A DNA stretch of 64,000 nucleotides. Origin: Bartonella sp. 220B. GTDB taxonomy: Bacteria > Pseudomonadota > Alphaproteobacteria > Rhizobiales > Rhizobiaceae. Below are positions 41,243-50,286 of the stretch, one piece after another; position 1 is the stretch's first letter, and the number at the start of each line of letters is the position of its first letter. A program made the translations under genes and the position numbers. Location: contig NZ_JANHOI010000005.1 of NCBI RefSeq assembly GCF_026930205.1, positions 1 through 64,000 of the forward strand, written 5' to 3'. The notes below the pieces were generated by a model. It searched no databases, was not told the origin of the DNA, and worked only from the letters and a program-made list of their open reading frames with translations.

Positions 41243-41758
41243 ATGGCCGAGATTAAAGATTTAGAAAATACCTTAATTCTTGAAACAACAAAGGGCAGAG
41301 TCGTTATTGGGCTTTTTGCTGAATTAGCGCCTTGTCACGTTGCGCGTATTAAAGAGCTTGTGCGTGAAGGTGCTTATGATAATGTTATTTTTCATCGCGT
41401 TATTGAGGGGTTTATGGCTCAAACGGGGGATGTGCAATTTGGAAAAAAGGATGGTGCAGATTTTAATTTGTCACGTGCCGGTATGGGGGGCTCAACGAAG
41501 CCTAATTTGACGGCAGAGTTTTCAAATCTTTCTCATAAGCGTGGTACAGTTTCTATGGCACGTAGCCAGAATCCAAATTCTGCTAATTCACAGTTTTTTA
41601 TTTGCTTTGCGGATGCTCCTTGGCTTGACCGTCAATATTCCATATGGGGACAAGTTGTTGAAGGTATGGAAAATGTTGATAAAATTAAGCGTGGTGAGCC
41701 TGTTATAGAACCTGATACAATCATTAAAGCTACAATTGCTGCCGATGTGAAGGAATAA
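41243..41758 (+). CDS. cytosolic cyclophilin-type peptidyl-prolyl isomerase
   Basis: 171 residues without signal peptide. The active-site stretch IFHRVIEGFMAQTGDVQFGK and NSQFFICFADAPWLDRQYSI mark a PpiB-type cyclophilin. Long identical stretches with the secreted neighbour show a tandem duplication. AAAGGAG precedes the start. In relatives queA follows; here the next 1.0 kb holds no gene. Confidence 0.93.
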   Translation: MAEIKDLENTLILETTKGRVVIGLFAELAPCHVARIKELVREGAYDNVIFHRVIEGFMAQTGDVQFGKKDGADFNLSRAGMGGSTKPNLTAEFSNLSHKRGTVSMARSQNPNSANSQFFICFADAPWLDRQYSIWGQVVEGMENVDKIKRGEPVIEPDTIIKATIAADVKE

Positions 41759-42787
41759 TGATATCACTTTCAACTTTAAGAGCGTCAAGTAAAGATAGCG
41801 CTGTCTTTTTGTTGTCTTAAACAGGGTGAAGGTTCGTTATTATGGTTTGAATTCATAAGAGTATGCTATTGTTATGCAATTATTCTCTGCATTAAATTTT
41901 GTATTTATAAATTGCATAGATTTATGGTATGTTGTTTGCCGTTGTTGCTCATAGGGTTTTTACGCTCGAATTGGATACTTCGTAGGAACAAGCCAGCACC
42001 ATCATTTATTTGCTAGCTCCCAATGTTGCGACAGCCCTTGCATTAAGATGATTCATTAAAGGCACTTTTACTCCTTTTCTTGTACAGTTTTTACCCACAC
42101 ATCAGCCTCGCTTGTGACATACAAGAAAGTGATTTTAATTGATTGAACATAAGAGGGGGTGAGAGGAGAGAATCTTACAATATTCGGGGGGCTCATTCAA
42201 TATGTAAAACGATAAATTATCATTATAAATCAATACATTGTTATACTACTACTTGTTCATAACTACGAGCGTGAATAACCAATTTCACTTATGTTATTAA
42301 GTATTGCAGGATTCATTGCTTTTTAGAGTTGTTTTACAATTCATGCGTGTTGGTCTGAGTCTTATATTTTTATGTAAGTATAATTAGGGGAATACTTATC
42401 TAGTGTCATATTTTGCATTAGAGCTTATTTCTGTATTCAAAATATTGAGAAATTCCTTTTATAGGAAGCCAAATTTTCTGGGAATTATTGGTCATAAAAG
42501 CATGTGAAAGATAAGGTCGTTGTTGGTGGAAAGAACGGCTTTAAAATTCTGATAGGTGAGTGTATTTTGTTCGATATATCGGCTATTTTGTGAAATAAGT
42601 CTGTTGCTTTATTTATGATAATTATTTGGTAACAAAATTGCATTTACGCTATTTAATTTTTTTATGCTGGTTACAATATTAAGCGAATCAGAAATCAATC
42701 CATAAAGCTTGTGACGGTACCATAAGGAAAGTTATAGCTTTTCTTTCTATGGTGCTATGAGTTTATAGAATCAAAAAGACAAGAGTG
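41759..42787. other. 1.0-kb gene-free region at the expected queA position
   Basis: No open frame of useful length on either strand. Two inverted repeats stand out: TATGCAATT/AATTGCATA (41873-41881, 41910-41918) and TTTCTTGTA/TACAAGAAA (42076-42084, 42120-42128). In Brucella and Rhizobium, queA lies between the cyclophilin genes and tgt, and the gap is about queA-sized. I see no residual QueA coding sequence. The hairpins may mark a small RNA or just AT-rich decay. Confidence 0.5.
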
Positions 42788-43906
42788 ATGATAAAGACAT
42801 TTCATTATAGAAAAATTGCTCAAGATGGTTATGCGCGTCGTGGTGAAATTATAACGGGTCGTGGATGTGTTCGTACACCTGCATTTATGCCAGTGGGGAC
42901 GGCAGGAACTGTTAAAGCTATGTATATGGATCAGATACGTGCTCTTGGTGCAGATATCATTTTAGGCAATACTTATCATTTAATGTTGCGTCCGGGAGCA
43001 GAGCGTGTTGCTCGTTTAGGAGGCTTACATGAGTTTTCACGTTGGTCTGGGCCTATTCTAACCGATTCTGGTGGATTTCAAGTTATGTCATTGGCGGGGA
43101 TTCGTAAAATTACAGAACAAGGTGTTATTTTTCGCTCTTATATAAATGGTGCCTACTATGAGATGAGTCCTGAGCGTTCTATCGAAATTCAAGGGCTCCT
43201 TAATGCAGATATCCAAATGCAATTGGATCAATGTATTGCACTTCCTGCAAGTGAAAAAGAAATAGAAGCTGCTATGGAACTTTCATTGCGGTGGGCACAG
43301 CGCTGTAAAACAGCTTTTGGTGATCAGCCAGACAAAGCACTATTTGGCATTGTTCAGGGTGGTGATAATATGAAACTACGTGAACGTTCTGCTCACGCTT
43401 TAAAAGAGATGGATTTGAAAGGCTATGCTATTGGAGGGCTTGCTGTTGGCGAACCACAGAGTGTTATGACAGCTGTGCTAGATACTACTTGTCCGATTTT
43501 GCCAGAGGATAAGCCACGTTATCTCATGGGTGTGGGAACGCCTGATGATATTTTACAAAGTGTTGCGCGTGGTGTTGATATGTTTGATTGTGTTATGCCA
43601 ACACGTGCAGGACGCCATGGTTTAGCTTTTACGCGTTTTGGAAGAATTAATTTGCGCAATGCGCGTTATGCAGAGGATCCACATCCTTTAGATCCACAGT
43701 CGCTTTGTCCTGCTACAAGTGATTATAGTTGTGCTTATTTGCACCATTTGATCAGATCTGGCGAATCTCTTGGTGGCATGTTGTTAACTTGGAATAATCT
43801 CTATTATTATCAACAGCTTATGCAAGGGATTCGTGATGCTATTGAAGAAGGATGTTATACGGATTTTTGTGCTGAAACATGTGCTTTGTGGAAGCAAGGT
43901 CGTTAA
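42788..43906 (+). CDS. tgt: queuine/preQ1 tRNA-guanine transglycosylase
   Basis: Exchanges guanine-34 of GUN-anticodon tRNAs for a queuosine precursor; 372 residues from the ATG at 42788. Conserved blocks are [20 protein letters not shown], the substrate-site [18 protein letters not shown] and the catalytic [12 protein letters not shown]. The usual zinc site CxCxxC...H is not kept: the segment reads [10 protein letters not shown], with Ser and Thr at the outer cysteine positions, and LTWNNL has Asn in place of the ligand His. Only one of four ligands remains. The neighbouring queA is absent, so the enzyme would rely on salvaged base. Confidence 0.93.
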   Translation: MIKTFHYRKIAQDGYARRGEIITGRGCVRTPAFMPVGTAGTVKAMYMDQIRALGADIILGNTYHLMLRPGAERVARLGGLHEFSRWSGPILTDSGGFQVMSLAGIRKITEQGVIFRSYINGAYYEMSPERSIEIQGLLNADIQMQLDQCIALPASEKEIEAAMELSLRWAQRCKTAFGDQPDKALFGIVQGGDNMKLRERSAHALKEMDLKGYAIGGLAVGEPQSVMTAVLDTTCPILPEDKPRYLMGVGTPDDILQSVARGVDMFDCVMPTRAGRHGLAFTRFGRINLRNARYAEDPHPLDPQSLCPATSDYSCAYLHHLIRSGESLGGMLLTWNNLYYYQQLMQGIRDAIEEGCYTDFCAETCALWKQGR

Positions 43907-44029
43907 AACGCTAATTGTAAAATATAGCATTTGCTTTTATTAAATTGCTCAATTTATTTTTCAGCAAGAGCTTTTGCTAAAAACAAAGTGAAAATGTTTT
44001 TTAAAAAACGTAAAATTATACTAACCTAA

Positions 44030-44064
44030 AGAGCAATATATAATTTTATTGCTCTCTATTTTTT
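44030..44064 (+). terminator. rho-independent terminator after tgt
   Basis: AGAGCAATA (44030-44038) pairs perfectly with TATTGCTCT (44047-44055), loop of eight bases, then CTATTTTTT. It lies about 125 bases after the tgt stop. Confidence 0.7.
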
Positions 44065-44078
44065 GTAACAGTAATAGT

Positions 44079-44141
44079 AAACAGAAACTGTTACTCCGGT
44101 ACGCGCTACCTGATCCGGAGAAAAACAGTTTGTTTCTGTTT
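44079..44141. other. long imperfect hairpin
   Basis: An inner stem CTCCGG/CCGGAG (44094-44099, 44115-44120) is extended by AAACTGTT/AACAGTTT (44085-44092, 44124-44131) and, beyond a four-base bulge, by AAACAG/CTGTTT. Together these give about 20 base pairs. It stands alone in the spacer between tgt and the MFS gene. It could be a structured small RNA or a folded untranslated region. Confidence 0.5.
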
Positions 44142-44446
44142 CTGGTGATTGTTTAGATTAACAATGTTAATGAGGAGTTATCGAACCCTTAAAGAAGTAT
44201 GAAAATTGCATTTTTATAGGATAATTTGTATTTTTTTTGTTAAATAGTGAAGTTCTCACATAAGCTGTCTCATGTAGGAGTAGATAAGAGTGTGATTTGA
44301 TCTCAATTGAAGGTTTAGAAAACACAAACGGTTGATAGTTTAAAGTGCGAAGCTTATTTTTTGCGAGTAACGGTATTTTTATAACTGAAGTTTCATTTAA
44401 ATGATAAAATATTGTAAATTCTTCCATGCTGTTTAAAAAATCTCTG

Positions 44447-44487
44447 ACAAAGAAAATGAAAACACCAACAGTTTTCATTTTCTTTGT
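44447..44487. repeat. 17-bp perfect inverted repeat (hairpin)
   Basis: ACAAAGAAAATGAAAAC (44447-44463) and GTTTTCATTTTCTTTGT (44471-44487) pair without mismatch around a seven-base loop. On the minus strand it is followed by CAGAGATTTTTT, so it could be a terminator for leftward transcription. It lies about 110 bases upstream of the MFS start at 44595. An unsupported minus-strand frame starts inside it. Confidence 0.85.
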
Positions 44488-44594
44488 AGAAGATGTTTTA
44501 ATGTTTCATTGAGAAATGCTTAAGAATAGACAGAGGAAGATTTTGAATTCATTTAGGCCATATTACGGATATTTGCGATTAAGGTATCGACTCA

Positions 44595-45803
44595 ATGATG
44601 ACAATGAGGAATTTTCATAGAAAAAACACTCTTGCTTTAAGAATTGATTTGAGAACACGGTGTTTAGCAACTTTAGCTCTTGCCGTGGGGAGTTTTTCTA
44701 TTGGTACTGCAGAGTTTGTTGCCATGGGTTTACAGCCGGAGATGGCACGAAGCTCGTTTGTTGATATTCCTACAGCTGGTCAATACATTTCTGCTTATGC
44801 ATTGGGTGTTGTGATTGGAGCACCTCTTTTAGCTGTTGCAACAGCGCAGTTATCACGCAAAACTGTTCTGATAGGATTGATGTTTTTTTATGCGCTGGCA
44901 AATATTGCAAGTGCTTTTTTTTCTGATTTTAACATATTGGTAGCATTGCGGTTTATCAGTGGTCTTCCACATGGCGTCTATTTCGGTCTTGCAACTATGG
45001 TTGCTGCTTCCATGGTAGAAATGAATGAACGTTCCAAAGCTGTTGGATATGTCATGCTTGGTTTAACAATTGCAACTGTTTTGGGAGCACCAGGAGCGAC
45101 TTGGATTGGGCAACTTGTTGGTTGGCAGATTGCTTTTGTGCTTGTAGGTGCTCTTGCTTTATTGTGTTGTTTGCTTATTTGGAAATTTTTGCCTTCTGGT
45201 TTGGAGACGCAAAAAACAAATCCTCTGCGCGAACTTGATGCATTAAAACAAAGGCAGGTATGGTTTCTTTTGATGATGGTTTCAGTTGGAGCCTCAGGAT
45301 TATTTTCTGTTTTCACTTATATTAAGTCAACACTCATGCATATTTCTGGTGTTTCGCTTGATTTTGTACCATTTATTATGCCGTTAGTTGGATTAGGGAT
45401 GGTGATCGGGAATCTTTTGGGACCTAAATTTGCTGTTAGAGTTGGTACTTCGCCGATGATATTTTTTGCTATGCTTTGGAGTGCATTTGTTTTTTTTCTT
45501 TTTTTCTTTTTATCTCATACTCCTTTAACAGCAGCATTAGGATGCTTTTTTGTTGGTACTTCTTTCGCAGCTATGCCTTCTATACAAACAAAGATTATGG
45601 ATGTGGCTCTCCATGGACAGATTTTAGCAGGAGCGTTAATGCAATCTGCTTTTAATGTTGCTAATGCTCTTGGAGCAGAATCTGGAGCGTGGGTTTTAAA
45701 GTTGGGCTATAGTTATGAATATACTGCTGTTCTTGGGGGTATCTTAACTCTATGTGGTTTACTGATTTTTTGTTTTTCATGGCATTTGGAAAAGCGTAAC
45801 TAA
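44595..45803 (+). CDS. MFS transporter, DHA1-type exporter (AraJ/YdhP-like)
   Basis: 402 residues with twelve predicted membrane helices. It starts with a basic cytosolic tail, then GSFSIGTAEFVAMGLQPEMA, the pattern of the arabinose-efflux/NepI branch of drug and nucleoside exporters. Motif A-like sequence lies after helix 2 (AQLSRKTVLIG). The central RFISGLPHGVYFGLATMVAA block is also typical of this branch. The substrate is unknown. It is convergent with another MFS gene on the minus strand, with a 43-base gap. Confidence 0.85.
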   Translation: MMTMRNFHRKNTLALRIDLRTRCLATLALAVGSFSIGTAEFVAMGLQPEMARSSFVDIPTAGQYISAYALGVVIGAPLLAVATAQLSRKTVLIGLMFFYALANIASAFFSDFNILVALRFISGLPHGVYFGLATMVAASMVEMNERSKAVGYVMLGLTIATVLGAPGATWIGQLVGWQIAFVLVGALALLCCLLIWKFLPSGLETQKTNPLRELDALKQRQVWFLLMMVSVGASGLFSVFTYIKSTLMHISGVSLDFVPFIMPLVGLGMVIGNLLGPKFAVRVGTSPMIFFAMLWSAFVFFLFFFLSHTPLTAALGCFFVGTSFAAMPSIQTKIMDVALHGQILAGALMQSAFNVANALGAESGAWVLKLGYSYEYTAVLGGILTLCGLLIFCFSWHLEKRN

Positions 45804-45846
45804 TATTGCTTTTCGCTATTGAGAGAAAAAATATTTTCTCGTTTAT

Positions 45847-47274
45847 TTAGTTATTTGATTGTCCTGTTGGGTTTTTAAATATCCTATAAGAAACGCGTAG
45901 AGAAAGTGGAATACCAAGACAAAATAAAAGACTGATGAGTACTACAAGAAGAGTTTTTGCGGCTAAAATCATTCCTATTATTCCTCCAGGATTTAAAAGG
46001 CCCGCAAAATTGGTAATTGTTCCTGCAAGGGTTGCACTCAATGCTGCTGAAAATAGCTGTACAGAGGTAAGGGATTCACTCGCACGTAGGGCATCTTCAT
46101 TATTTGCACATTGTAAGATCCGAGTTAGTAAATGCGGCCATGCTATGCCAGCGCTAATCCCTATAGCAAACAATGCTAAGCAGATGATAAAGATATGTCC
46201 AGATGTGGAGTCTGTTATTGGAACGAGCCATAAAAGACTGCTTATACCCAAAAGGCTCAATATGGGAGAGTATACAATAATACTGCGAATTTTTTTTGCA
46301 TTTACACCAGCACTTGATAGGGAACCACATGTCCATCCGAAGCTCATGAGTGACGCTATATAACCGGCAACAAGTGGAGCTTGACCATGAAGCTCTTGAA
46401 GAAAAAGTGGAAAATAAAGCTCTATACTGTATACTACTATCGTCATAACAAGTATCAAAGCATAAATAGAAAAAAACTCAGAAGAGAAGGAAAAGGATTT
46501 ATGCGGCAACATAGGATGAAGTGTGGACGATTCGATTTTTGCTAGAACAAAGAGAAGACTCAATCCGATAATTAATCCGCCAATTTGCGCAATAGTGGTA
46601 TTTATAGCACTACCAGCAGAAATGATAATAATCAAAAAGGTGAGTATGAAGAGCTGTAGAAGAGGAAGTGGGGATGATGGAACAGTGTTTTCATTTTCTT
46701 TTGGTAAAACTTTAAGGGCTATGAGCAAGAAGATTATCGCCAAGACACCTATAATCCAAAAGGATGCTCTCCACATACCATAGTGTACAGAAATGCCACC
46801 GATAGCTGGTCCTAATAAGGTTGATATTCCCCACATTCCAGAGATAATACTTAACGCATATGACCATACAGATGGATTGAGAATAATACGAATCATAGAA
46901 TAAGATAAAGATAATAAAGAACCGCTCCCGAATCCTTGAATAAAACGTCCTATTAAGAATAATGGCATAGTTGAAGCTATGGCGCATATGAAGGTACCAA
47001 CAGTAAAAATGAAGCCTGAAATCAAATAAGCTTTACGAGGACCTATTTTCCCTAATATTTTTGTTGCAAGCGAAGTACCAAGGAGTGATGCTGTAATAAA
47101 GATGGTTGCTACCCAAGAGTAATAAAGCTCACCACCGATATCATTCATAAGAGAAGGCAAAATAGTAATAACAACATAAATGTTGGTGGCGTGTAACACA
47201 ACACCACCCGTAAACGTCAAAAAACGAATACCATTTTTACCCAATAAAAGCGCAGACCAGCTTTGTTTTTTCAC
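45847..47274 (-). CDS. MFS transporter, DHA2-like multidrug type
   Basis: 475 residues with about fourteen membrane helices, longer than the neighbouring twelve-helix MFS protein. Recognisable pieces are VVITILPSLMNDIGGELYYS near helix 1, LFLIGRFIQGFGSGSLLSLS (motif B region) and WGISTLLGPAIGGI (motif C, antiporter). These indicate a proton antiporter for drugs or metabolites. Substrate unknown. It lies downstream of icd, separated by a strong terminator, so it has its own promoter. Confidence 0.82.
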   Translation of the reverse strand: MKKQSWSALLLGKNGIRFLTFTGGVVLHATNIYVVITILPSLMNDIGGELYYSWVATIFITASLLGTSLATKILGKIGPRKAYLISGFIFTVGTFICAIASTMPLFLIGRFIQGFGSGSLLSLSYSMIRIILNPSVWSYALSIISGMWGISTLLGPAIGGISVHYGMWRASFWIIGVLAIIFLLIALKVLPKENENTVPSSPLPLLQLFILTFLIIIISAGSAINTTIAQIGGLIIGLSLLFVLAKIESSTLHPMLPHKSFSFSSEFFSIYALILVMTIVVYSIELYFPLFLQELHGQAPLVAGYIASLMSFGWTCGSLSSAGVNAKKIRSIIVYSPILSLLGISSLLWLVPITDSTSGHIFIICLALFAIGISAGIAWPHLLTRILQCANNEDALRASESLTSVQLFSAALSATLAGTITNFAGLLNPGGIIGMILAAKTLLVVLISLLFCLGIPLSLRVSYRIFKNPTGQSNN

Positions 47275-47346
47275 TGTTTTTGCTATTTAGTAAAGAGTTG
47301 ACCTCTTTTATTTATAAGATAGTTCTTTAAATTTGCCAAGAGAAGA

Positions 47347-47376
47347 TTCAAAGCTCTGCTTTTACAGAGCTTTGAA
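47347..47376 (-). terminator. strong hairpin terminator after icd
   Basis: A perfect 12-bp stem TTCAAAGCTCTG/CAGAGCTTTGAA with a six-base loop begins 20 bases beyond the icd stop. The T run after it on the minus strand is weak (TCTTCTC). It is placed to end icd transcription before the MFS gene. Confidence 0.75.
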
Positions 47377-47395
47377 ATTTAAATGAAGTGATAAC

Positions 47396-48610
47396 TTAAT
47401 TATTCATTGCTTGTTTGAGATTTTCATTAATTTTATCAAGGAAATCTGTTGTGGAAAGCCATTTTTGTTTTGGTCCAATTAAAAGTGCAAGATCTTTGGT
47501 CATAAAACCTTCTTCAACGGTCTTAATACAAACTTCTTCTAATGTTTTGGCAAAGTTTTTTAATTTCTCATTATTATCCAGTTTAGCACGGTGTGCTAGT
47601 CCCCGTGTCCATGCAAAAATAGATGCAATAGAATTTGTTGATGTTTCTTCACCTCTTTGATGCTGACGGTAATGACGTGTTACTGTACCATGTGCTGCTT
47701 CTGCTTCAACAATTTTACCGTCTGGTGTCATGAGAACAGAAGTCATGAGACCAAGGGAACCAAAGCCTTGAGCAACAATATCAGACTGAACATCACCATC
47801 ATAGTTTTTACATGCCCACACATAGCCACCTGACCATTTAAGGGCAGAGGCAACCATATCATCAATGAGGCGGTGTTCGTAATATAGTTTATGATTTTCA
47901 AATTCAGTTTTAAATTCTGCATCAAATATTTCTTGAAAGATGTCTTTAAAACGGCCATCGTAAGCTTTTAGAATGGTATTTTTTGTTGAAAGATAGACTG
48001 GAACATTTCGTTGTAGCCCATAATTAAAAGATGCTCTGGCAAAATCACGAATTGATTCATCAAGGTTGTACATAGCCATAGCAACCCCTGCGCTTGGAGC
48101 ATCAAAAACGTCATGTTCGATAATTTGATTGTCATCTCCGACGAATTTAATACTTAATTTCCCTTTGCTAGGAAATTTGAAATCCGTTGCTTTATATTGA
48201 TCACCAAAAGCGTGCCGTCCAATAATAATTGGTTTTGTCCAGCTAGGAACGAGGCGTGGGACATTTTTACAAATAATAGGTTCACGAAAAATAACGCCCC
48301 CTAAAATATTACGGATCGTGCCATTGGGTGATTTCCACATTTTTTTAAGGTTAAATTCTTTAACTCGTGCTTCATCCGGTGTGATGGTTGCACATTTTAT
48401 ACCAACCCCGTATTTTTTGATAGCATTGGCAGAATCAATGGTTACCTGATCATCGGTTGCATCTCGATTTACAACGGAAAGATCGTAGTATTTAAGCTCA
48501 ATGTCGAGATAGGGATGGATCAATTTATCTTTAATATATTTCCAGATGATACGGGTCATTTCGTCCCCATCGATTTCAACAACGGGGTTTTCCACTTTGA
48601 TCTTTGCCAT
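47396..48610 (-). CDS. icd: NADP-dependent isocitrate dehydrogenase
   Basis: TCA-cycle enzyme converting isocitrate to 2-oxoglutarate, 404 residues. It is of the homodimeric, eukaryote-like type II family common in Rhizobiales. Landmarks are [20 protein letters not shown] at the start, [20 protein letters not shown] with substrate-binding Ser/Asn/Arg, and the C-terminal [20 protein letters not shown]. The spacer upstream is 1.7 kb and contains only a tRNA gene. Confidence 0.96.
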   Translation of the reverse strand: MAKIKVENPVVEIDGDEMTRIIWKYIKDKLIHPYLDIELKYYDLSVVNRDATDDQVTIDSANAIKKYGVGIKCATITPDEARVKEFNLKKMWKSPNGTIRNILGGVIFREPIICKNVPRLVPSWTKPIIIGRHAFGDQYKATDFKFPSKGKLSIKFVGDDNQIIEHDVFDAPSAGVAMAMYNLDESIRDFARASFNYGLQRNVPVYLSTKNTILKAYDGRFKDIFQEIFDAEFKTEFENHKLYYEHRLIDDMVASALKWSGGYVWACKNYDGDVQSDIVAQGFGSLGLMTSVLMTPDGKIVEAEAAHGTVTRHYRQHQRGEETSTNSIASIFAWTRGLAHRAKLDNNEKLKNFAKTLEEVCIKTVEEGFMTKDLALLIGPKQKWLSTTDFLDKINENLKQAMNN

Positions 48611-49434
48611 GCTAAGTCCTTTTTGTTTAAGTGATATTATTTTTTATAGCATTTTCAGCTTTACAATGAAAAGTAAAAACAAGAATGATATAAGGAACTG
48701 TTAAAACAGTGAGTTATCAATAGGATAAAAATTATTTTTAAACTAATTCATTAAAAAATAATATTCATTTTTTAATGTGATCATTGTATCGTTGATAAAA
48801 AGCTGATGCAAGAGAAGGATCAGTGAAATTTACTACAGGGTGTAGGGAATCTTTGTTTTTTGTAAGATGTTTTATTTAATTATTTGATAAATTTATATTA
48901 TTATGGCGTTCGTTACGGTTTTTAGAGATATTATGTTCGGAAAATCAATTGATAAATAAGGTTATATATACAGCTCTTTCAGCTCTCAGGTAGTGATCTG
49001 TTTGTCTAAAAAATTGAATGTGATAGACAAGGATCTGTAATCAAGAAGAGGCGGTATAAACCGAGTTTTGAATTAGCCCTTAGAACGTCTTAAAAATTGT
49101 TCTTAAAGCTCTTCTGGGAACTCAATAGAGTTTTATAAAGAGTGACAGCTGTGTTTGCTAGAAAATACAGCTTACGTGTTAATGTGCCTTACAAATTTTA
49201 AACATTACGAAATAACACTATTCCATAGATCTATAGTTAACGCGTCTTCTTTTTCTTATAAGCATAAGTGATATAGCATTCTCTTGGGGATATAAAAATC
49301 ACCCACACAGAAACTTTAGCAATTCTCTTCACAGGATAATTGCAAAGATCCTATTCCCTAACCTTTATTCATGCACCCCGCACCTTAAAAAAACATATGA
49401 AAAAACAATAGGTTATTTGGGGAAAAAAGTGATA

Positions 49435-49509
49435 TGGTACGCCCAAGGGGAATTGAACCCCTGTTTCCGCCGTGAAAGGGCGGCGTCCTAACCTCTAGAC
49501 GATGGGCGC
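49435..49509 (-). tRNA. tRNA-Glu (UUC)
   Basis: Reading leftward, the sequence folds as a cloverleaf starting GCGCCCATCGTCTAGAGG with acceptor stem GCGCCCA/TGGGCGT. The anticodon loop CTTTCAC (anticodon TTC) sits on a five-pair stem with CCGCC/GGCGG, and the T arm contains GGTTCAATTCC. CCA is encoded at 49435-49437. It is an isolated tRNA gene with its own promoter. Confidence 0.97.
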
Positions 49510-49524
49510 GAACCAATGATGAGG

Positions 49525-49553
49525 CTTATAGAGAGGATCTTTTTACTTCGCAA
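49525..49553 (-). promoter_or_regulatory. sigma-70-type promoter of tRNA-Glu
   Basis: On the minus strand TTGCGA (49553-49548) and TATAAG (49530-49525) are separated by exactly 17 bases. The predicted start would fall about ten bases before the tRNA 5' end. Spacing and position are close to ideal. Confidence 0.65.
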
Positions 49554-50286
49554 GCCCTCTGCGTAATTTTTTTTAAAAAAACATATTTTATTGCATTATT
49601 TTGGATATGTTATCGTCACTCTTGTCCGGATTATTCTACTTTCTAGAGTTGGCGTGAGAAAATAGAGAGAATAATTCATTGGTTGATCATTTTTTATGTT
49701 AGCATGAATGATAATCGAATGATATTTTTCGTGCTTACTTTTTTGGGAAATAAAAAGCAATTAAATCAGAATATTAAATGTTATAGTATTTTACTTGTCT
49801 AAAAGTCCTCTATGAAGGAAAATAATCATCCAAGATTTTGGCTAAAACCATAAGCGGTTATAGATCAGTTTCCTGAAATAAAACGACAAACATATCATTA
49901 ATGAGCTAAAAAAAATGACACGAATCATATAAGATTGCCTCTGCGATTAGGTGCGCTTTCCTTTCGTTTAATAAAATGTTCGCTGTAAAAATGAAAAAAA
50001 TATTGCAACAAATCCAAAGTAAAATGAAAGCTAATAATCATTTTTTCAGATGCTTATTTAAGCTCCATTCTTTGAAGCAGTCGTTTTAAAAGGATATTAC
50101 TCTTTAAAAGAGATAAATTTTGTATTCTGAGAGATTTTGATTGAACGAACAGTTTTGTTGTACAAGAGGACAAATTGGGTTGAATAGAGTGGGGGACTTC
50201 TTTAGATTATATTTGGTTGTAAGCATTGTTTTCATTGATTTGCACATCATGTTTTTTAAAAGAAGAGAGGGATAAGCAGTTAGAGA

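Larger units (their letters stand above)
43907..44594. other. spacer between tgt and MFS gene
   Basis: 688 bases with no gene I can support. It carries three hairpins listed separately (a terminator at 44030, a long imperfect hairpin at 44079 and a 17-bp perfect one at 44447). A 103-codon minus-strand frame (44167-44478) has no recognisable protein features. Confidence 0.55.
48611..50286. other. 1.7-kb spacer with only tRNA-Glu
   Basis: Apart from tRNA-Glu and its promoter no gene was found on either strand. One short hairpin is TTGTCTA/TAGACAA (49002-49008, 49024-49030). The rest is AT-rich with scattered stops. It resembles the long decayed spacers typical of Bartonella chromosomes. Small RNAs cannot be excluded by eye. 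Confidence 0.55.

Noticed and set aside
42121-42240. tmRNA or other housekeeping RNA in the queA gap
   Set aside because: G-rich stretches and a hairpin are present, but no tRNA-like end, tag frame or known consensus could be matched.
41759-42787. Residual QueA coding sequence in the gap before tgt
   Set aside because: I looked for the typical QueA opening and tail on both strands and could not read either; loss is inferred from position only.
44167-44478. 103-codon minus-strand reading frame between tgt and the MFS gene
   Set aside because: No ribosome site, no recognisable protein pattern, and its start lies in a 17-bp hairpin. Treated as chance in AT-rich spacer.
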